From Pseudomonadota bacterium (GTDB taxonomy: Bacteria > Pseudomonadota > Gammaproteobacteria > Burkholderiales > SG8-39), in contig CANGMI010000005.1 in NCBI GenBank assembly GCA_947455195.1, positions 316,609 through 380,608 on the forward strand: a stretch of DNA of 64,000 nucleotides, given 5' to 3'. The notes under the pieces were generated by a model, which was given only the letters and a program-made list of their open reading frames with translations, was not told the origin of the DNA and ran no database searches. A program made the position numbers and the translations under genes. This document shows positions 60,402-64,000 of this stretch, one piece after another. The first letter of the stretch is position 1. Each line of letters begins with the position of its first letter.

Positions 60402-61376
60402 TCAGTCGGCGCGCGCGCCCGAAGTCTTCACGATCCGGGCCCACATGGGCGACTCTTCGCGAATCTGATCGGCAAAGGCGGCTGGCGAGAGCGACGGTGT
60501 CGGGTCCATGCCTTGCGAGGCAATACGGGCACGCACATCGGACCTGCCCAGCGCCTGGCTGGCTGCCGCGTGCAGTCGGCGGATGATCGGTTCGGGTGTG
60601 CCAGCGGGCGCTTGCAAGCCGAACCAGAACGTCGATTCGTAGCCGGGAAGTCCTGCTTCATCGGCTCCCGGAATGCCAGGGACAGCGGGCGAGGCCTTGC
60701 GCGCACTGATGGCCAGTGCCCGGATGCGCCCGCTGCGGATCAATTGCATCACGGTAGGGGGGGTGGCAAACATCACCTGGGTATCGCCGGCAATCAGTGA
60801 TTGCGCAGCGGCCCCGCCGCCCTTGAACTGGATCGAACTGAATCGCACGCCGGCAGCCATCTCGAACGTGACTGCCGCCAGGTGGGGTGCCGACCCGTTC
60901 CCCGAGCCGGCATTGAATAGCGGTTCGCTCCGGTTTCGGGCGTAGGCGATGAATTCGGCGAGCGTGCGCACCGGCAGGTCATTGTTGACGCACAGGATGG
61001 TCGGGCCAGTTGCAATCAGCGATATCGGCGAGAAGTCGCGATCGGGGTCGAAACCGAGTTTGCCGTAGAGCGCACGCAGGATCGCATGGTGTCCCGAATT
61101 GAGGAGGGTGTAGCCATCGGCCGGGGCCTTGGCAACGACTTCGGCTGCGATGGCCCCGGCAGCACCGGGGCGGTTGTCGACCACCACGCTCGCGCTCAGG
61201 TCGCGCGACAGTTCTTCGGCCATCACGCGGGTGAGAAAGTCTCCTGACCCCCCCGGCGGGTAACCCACGACGATGCGCACGGGCCGTGCCGGCCATGACT
61301 GGGCAGAGGCCAGTTGAACACCCCCGATCAGCACCACGGCAGCACTGATCAGAGTCTGTCTGACCGAGAGCCACAT
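60402..61376 (-). CDS. Bug/TctC-family periplasmic solute-binding protein
   Basis: This 324-residue Bug protein begins MWLSVRQTLISAAVVLIG, a short signal peptide cleaved near ASAQS. Motifs are VGYPPGGSGDFLTR, VVVDNRPGAAGAIAAEVVA and DGYTLL; the usual HVPYKG reads IQFKGGGAA. The ATG at 61376 is chosen because the frame upstream (to 61478) overlaps the preceding binding-protein gene and has no signal character. It lies 86 bases after a LivK-type gene on the same strand, so two unrelated types of binding protein may be transcribed together. Confidence 0.87.
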   Translation of the reverse strand: MWLSVRQTLISAAVVLIGGVQLASAQSWPARPVRIVVGYPPGGSGDFLTRVMAEELSRDLSASVVVDNRPGAAGAIAAEVVAKAPADGYTLLNSGHHAILRALYGKLGFDPDRDFSPISLIATGPTILCVNNDLPVRTLAEFIAYARNRSEPLFNAGSGNGSAPHLAAVTFEMAAGVRFSSIQFKGGGAAAQSLIAGDTQVMFATPPTVMQLIRSGRIRALAISARKASPAVPGIPGADEAGLPGYESTFWFGLQAPAGTPEPIIRRLHAAASQALGRSDVRARIASQGMDPTPSLSPAAFADQIREESPMWARIVKTSGARAD

Positions 61377-61462
61377 CCCGCTGCAAACCCGGTGCGGCAA
61401 GGCACCCGCCAGGGCCGGGCTCAGGTCCCCGGGGCCACCTCGATCAGGCGGCGTGCGCAGGC

Positions 61463-62656
61463 TCACTTCGGGCGGCACTCGGCGGCGTAGGGGTCCTGAT
61501 GTTTCGTGAAGATGGTGCCGATTGTCTTGTTCGTGATGCGGCCCCTGGCGTCGCGTCCGATCACGCGAAGGAAGTAGTCCTGCACCGGAAAGCCGTTGCT
61601 CGCCAGGGCATATTCACCGCGCAACGAGGCAAAGCGCACCGTGCGCAAGGCCCGCTTGAGCGCGTCGCGGTCCTCGACCTTGCCTTTCACCTGGCGCACG
61701 ATCGCGTCGATCATCAGCGCCGAGTCGTAGCCCTGCGCGGCATAGCCACTCGGAATGCGCTGGTATTCGGCTTCGAAATCGGTCACGAAGCGCTTGTTCT
61801 GGGGGTTATCGAGGTCGTGTGCCCAGTGGGCGCTGTTGAACAATCCGAGCATCGGTTCGCCCACCGCGCGAATGATGTCTTCGTCGGCCGAAAAGCCCGG
61901 CGCGAGCAGTTGCACGTCCTTGGAGAGGCCCGCCGCCACGAACTGCTTCACGAAGTTGATCCCCATGCCACCGGGCATGAAGGTGTAGACCACGTCGGGG
62001 CGGGCTGCGCGGATCTGGGCCAGTTCGGCGGCAAAGTCCAGTTGCCCCAGGCGTGGGTAGACTTCCTCGGCGATGTTGCCCTTGTAGAAGCGCTTGAATC
62101 CGGTGAGTGCGTCGCGACCAGCCGGGTAATTCGGCGCGACGAGAAATACCGACTTGAATCCGCGATCGCTCGCGTACTTGCCGGCGGCCTCATGGTAGCC
62201 GTCGTTCTGCCAGGCAGCACTGGCAAACCACGGGTTGCAATCCTTGCCCGAGAGTTGCGATGGGCCGGCATTGGAACTGATGTAGGGAATCGGTACCTCG
62301 AAGACGGCAGGCGCCGCCGCGAGCAGGATGTTGGAGTAGATGATGCCGGTCATGAAGTCGACCTTGTCCTGGCGCAGCAGGCGCTCGCTGACCTGTTTGC
62401 CGGTGTCAGGGCTGAACTGGTCATCGCGCACGATCGTGGTCGCGGGCAGTCCGCCGAGCTTTCCGCCCAGGTGCTTGAGCGCGAGATTCCAGCCATCGCG
62501 CACTTCGACGCCCGGAACGCCGTTGGGCCCCGAGAGGGTGGTCACCATGCCGACCTTGATCGACGAGGCACCCAGCGCGGGCGAGAGGCCGAGGCAGGTG
62601 GCGAGCGCTGCCAGGAGGCCGGTGGTAGCCGCTCGGCGAATCTGAATCGACTGCAT
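61463..62656 (-). CDS. LivK-type ABC transporter substrate-binding protein
   Basis: This 397-residue type I periplasmic binding protein has a signal peptide (cleavage near ALGA) and starts SIKVGMVTTLSGPNG. GAAGGAGAC lies 5 bases before the ATG at 62656. Its closest relative in the window is the divergent gene at 62812, which shares MTGII, GFKR, GQLDFAAE-like, PGGMGINF and the WAHDLDN segment. No permease or ATPase gene is on this side. Ligand is unknown; aromatic acids are a common target of this subgroup, but that is inference. Confidence 0.9.
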   Translation of the reverse strand: MQSIQIRRAATTGLLAALATCLGLSPALGASSIKVGMVTTLSGPNGVPGVEVRDGWNLALKHLGGKLGGLPATTIVRDDQFSPDTGKQVSERLLRQDKVDFMTGIIYSNILLAAAPAVFEVPIPYISSNAGPSQLSGKDCNPWFASAAWQNDGYHEAAGKYASDRGFKSVFLVAPNYPAGRDALTGFKRFYKGNIAEEVYPRLGQLDFAAELAQIRAARPDVVYTFMPGGMGINFVKQFVAAGLSKDVQLLAPGFSADEDIIRAVGEPMLGLFNSAHWAHDLDNPQNKRFVTDFEAEYQRIPSGYAAQGYDSALMIDAIVRQVKGKVEDRDALKRALRTVRFASLRGEYALASNGFPVQDYFLRVIGRDARGRITNKTIGTIFTKHQDPYAAECRPK

Positions 62657-62811
62657 GGATGTCTCCTTCGTTGATGGGGGGCCGCCGAAGACGGGTTCTA
62701 CCCCGATTCTACGCCGCGTGACGCGCGGGCCGCCATGCGGCACTATCTCGGTCGAGGTTCAGCCTCGTTCGAACTCGCCCTGAAACCGCGCACTTACCCG
62801 GAGTCGCCTCC

Positions 62812-64000
62812 ATGAATGTCATTGCCTGCGCAATCACCGGCGCCGCGGCCGGCTTCAATCGCACTCTCATCGGAGCCGCCAGTCGAGCCGCTCGTGGCGT
62901 ATCCGGTGGCCTTGCCGCATGGCGACCCGGGCAGCCGCCAGGCCGCCCGTACCGCGCGGCGGCCGCGCTTGCGGCGCTCATCGCTGCGGCGACGCCGGCA
63001 ACGGCGGCCGATCGGGTCAAGGTCGGCATGGTGACGACGCTCTCCGGGCCTGCTGCTGTCGATGGCGAGGATATCCGTGATGCCTTTCAGCTCTTTCTGA
63101 AGCTCAATGGAGGACGTCTGGGCGGCTTGCCGGCAGAACTGGTCATCGGCGATGACGCCGCCAATGCCGAGACCGGCAAGCAGGTCGTCGATCGACTGCT
63201 CAAGCGCGACCGGGTCGATCTGATGACCGGCATCATCTTCTCGAGCGTGCTGCTGCCCGCCTGGTCCACGATTGCCGAGTCGAATACCTTCTACGTCAGT
63301 CCCAATACCGGACCGCAGGAATTGGCCGGGGAGCGATGCAGCCCGTTCTTCTTCTCCACGGCCTGGCAGAACGAGGAGCCGCCGGCTGCGATGGGACAGC
63401 ATGTGCAGGAGCGAGGCTACAAGTATGTCGTCGGGCTTGCCCCCGGGTATGTCGGCGGGCGCGAGACGCTGGCGGGTTTCAAGCGCACCTTCAAGGGGCG
63501 TTTCGAGGAGATCTACTCGCGCATGGGGCAGGTTGACTACGCTGCCGAGATTTCCCAGATTCGGACGCTCAAGCCCGATGCCATTTTCGTGTTCCTCCCG
63601 GGTGGCATGGGCATCAATTTCCTGAAGCAGTACAGCGCCTCGGGACTCTCGCGCGACATCCAGTTGTTCGTGCCGGGATTTACCGCCGATGAGGACACGC
63701 TGCGGGGAACGGGCGACACGCTGCTCGGTGTGATCAACTCGAGCGAGTGGGCCCATGACATGGACAACGCGGCCAACCAGCGATTCGTTTCGGCATTCCA
63801 GAAGACGTACAACCGGCTGCCCTCGATGTACGCGGCACAGTCCTACGACGCTGCGCAACTCTACGATGCGGCCATCCGTGATGCCAAGGGCAAGCTCGAA
63901 GACAAGGATGCGATGCGCACAGCGCTGCGGGCAGCGAAGTTCGCATCGGTTCGCGGCAACTTCCGGTTCAATCGCAACCACATGCCGATCCAGGACTACT
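62812..64000 (+). CDS. LivK-type ABC transporter substrate-binding protein (partial at right edge)
   Basis: The frame is open from the ATG at 62812 to the window edge, giving 396 codons without the stop. A long signal region (about 65 residues, ending TPATAAD) precedes RVKVGMVTTLSGPAA. The protein is a paralogue of the divergent gene at 61463-62656, with QYSASGLSRDIQLFVPGFTADEDT and VRGNFRFNRNHMPIQDY near the edge. Only a short C-terminus should be missing. CGGAG lies about 9 bases before the ATG. Permease and ATPase genes may follow outside the window. Confidence 0.88.
   Translation, partial: MNVIACAITGAAAGFNRTLIGAASRAARGVSGGLAAWRPGQPPGRPYRAAAALAALIAAATPATAADRVKVGMVTTLSGPAAVDGEDIRDAFQLFLKLNGGRLGGLPAELVIGDDAANAETGKQVVDRLLKRDRVDLMTGIIFSSVLLPAWSTIAESNTFYVSPNTGPQELAGERCSPFFFSTAWQNEEPPAAMGQHVQERGYKYVVGLAPGYVGGRETLAGFKRTFKGRFEEIYSRMGQVDYAAEISQIRTLKPDAIFVFLPGGMGINFLKQYSASGLSRDIQLFVPGFTADEDTLRGTGDTLLGVINSSEWAHDMDNAANQRFVSAFQKTYNRLPSMYAAQSYDAAQLYDAAIRDAKGKLEDKDAMRTALRAAKFASVRGNFRFNRNHMPIQDY

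Overview
The window is GC-rich, almost gap-free bacterial chromosome, and its gene content points to a betaproteobacterium of the order Burkholderiales (Alcaligenaceae/Bordetella-like lifestyle). The main reason is the density of Bug/TctC periplasmic binding proteins: seven in 64 kb, none beside TctA/TctB membrane genes. Five LivK-type binding proteins and two relatives of 4,5-dihydroxyphthalate decarboxylase add to this. No transposase, integrase, prophage gene, rRNA or CRISPR array was seen. No gene-free stretch exceeds 300 bases. The organism is an inference from gene families only.

Layout. 1-4.2 kb: end of a binding-protein-like gene, two Bug proteins, a ChrB-like protein and an arginase-family hydrolase. 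4.3-16.1 kb: one long plus-strand catabolic block with two tandem LivK paralogues, LivHMGF, a Rieske oxygenase, a luciferase-like flavin monooxygenase, an alpha/beta hydrolase, and a two-subunit molybdenum hydroxylase of the isoquinoline oxidoreductase type. 16.2-19.3 kb: copper ATPase, copper chaperone and methyltransferase, tightly overlapped. 19.3-22.6 kb: PBP7-type endopeptidase and two Bug proteins. 22.6-29.0 kb (minus): LivK-type protein, acyl-CoA synthetase, Gfo/Idh/MocA oxidoreductase and a hybrid sensor kinase, probably one operon. 29.2-38.1 kb: MFS transporter, an unusual soluble kinase-MarR fusion, a second binding-protein-like gene, an MFS exporter translationally coupled to a RuBisCO-like protein, a divergent asparaginase-like protein, and a Bug protein.

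38.2-42.4 kb: a LigB-LigA extradiol dioxygenase pair in reversed order, a small secreted protein, an FAD monooxygenase and a Bug protein. 42.4-47.9 kb: tRNA-Arg(ACG) with its own promoter and terminator, then a coupled set (nucleotide-sugar decarboxylase, glycosyltransferase-like protein with an in-frame 9-bp repeat, APS kinase), followed by an LVIVD-repeat protein and a CobW GTPase. 48.1-52.6 kb: cold-shock protein, a hydroxycinnamoyl-CoA hydratase-lyase, a CaiB-family CoA transferase divergent from a MarR regulator, a flavin reductase and an SDR. 52.7-57.7 kb (minus): asparaginyl-tRNA synthetase, MetE-like methyltransferase, acetyltransferase, formamidase and a 2OG-Fe dioxygenase. 57.7-64 kb: aromatic-ring FAD hydroxylase, DUF6279 lipoprotein, a Bug protein and two divergent LivK-type paralogues, the last cut by the window edge.

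Taken together the genes read as scavenging and breakdown of aromatic, carboxylic and nitrogen compounds: binding proteins capture substrates, CoA ligase/transferase and hydratase-lyase trim side chains, oxygenases and the Mo-hydroxylase modify rings, and LigAB-type enzymes cleave them. The most unusual items are the kinase-MarR fusion (30576-31766) and the MFS/RuBisCO-like/asparaginase-like neighbourhood (32.9-37.0 kb).
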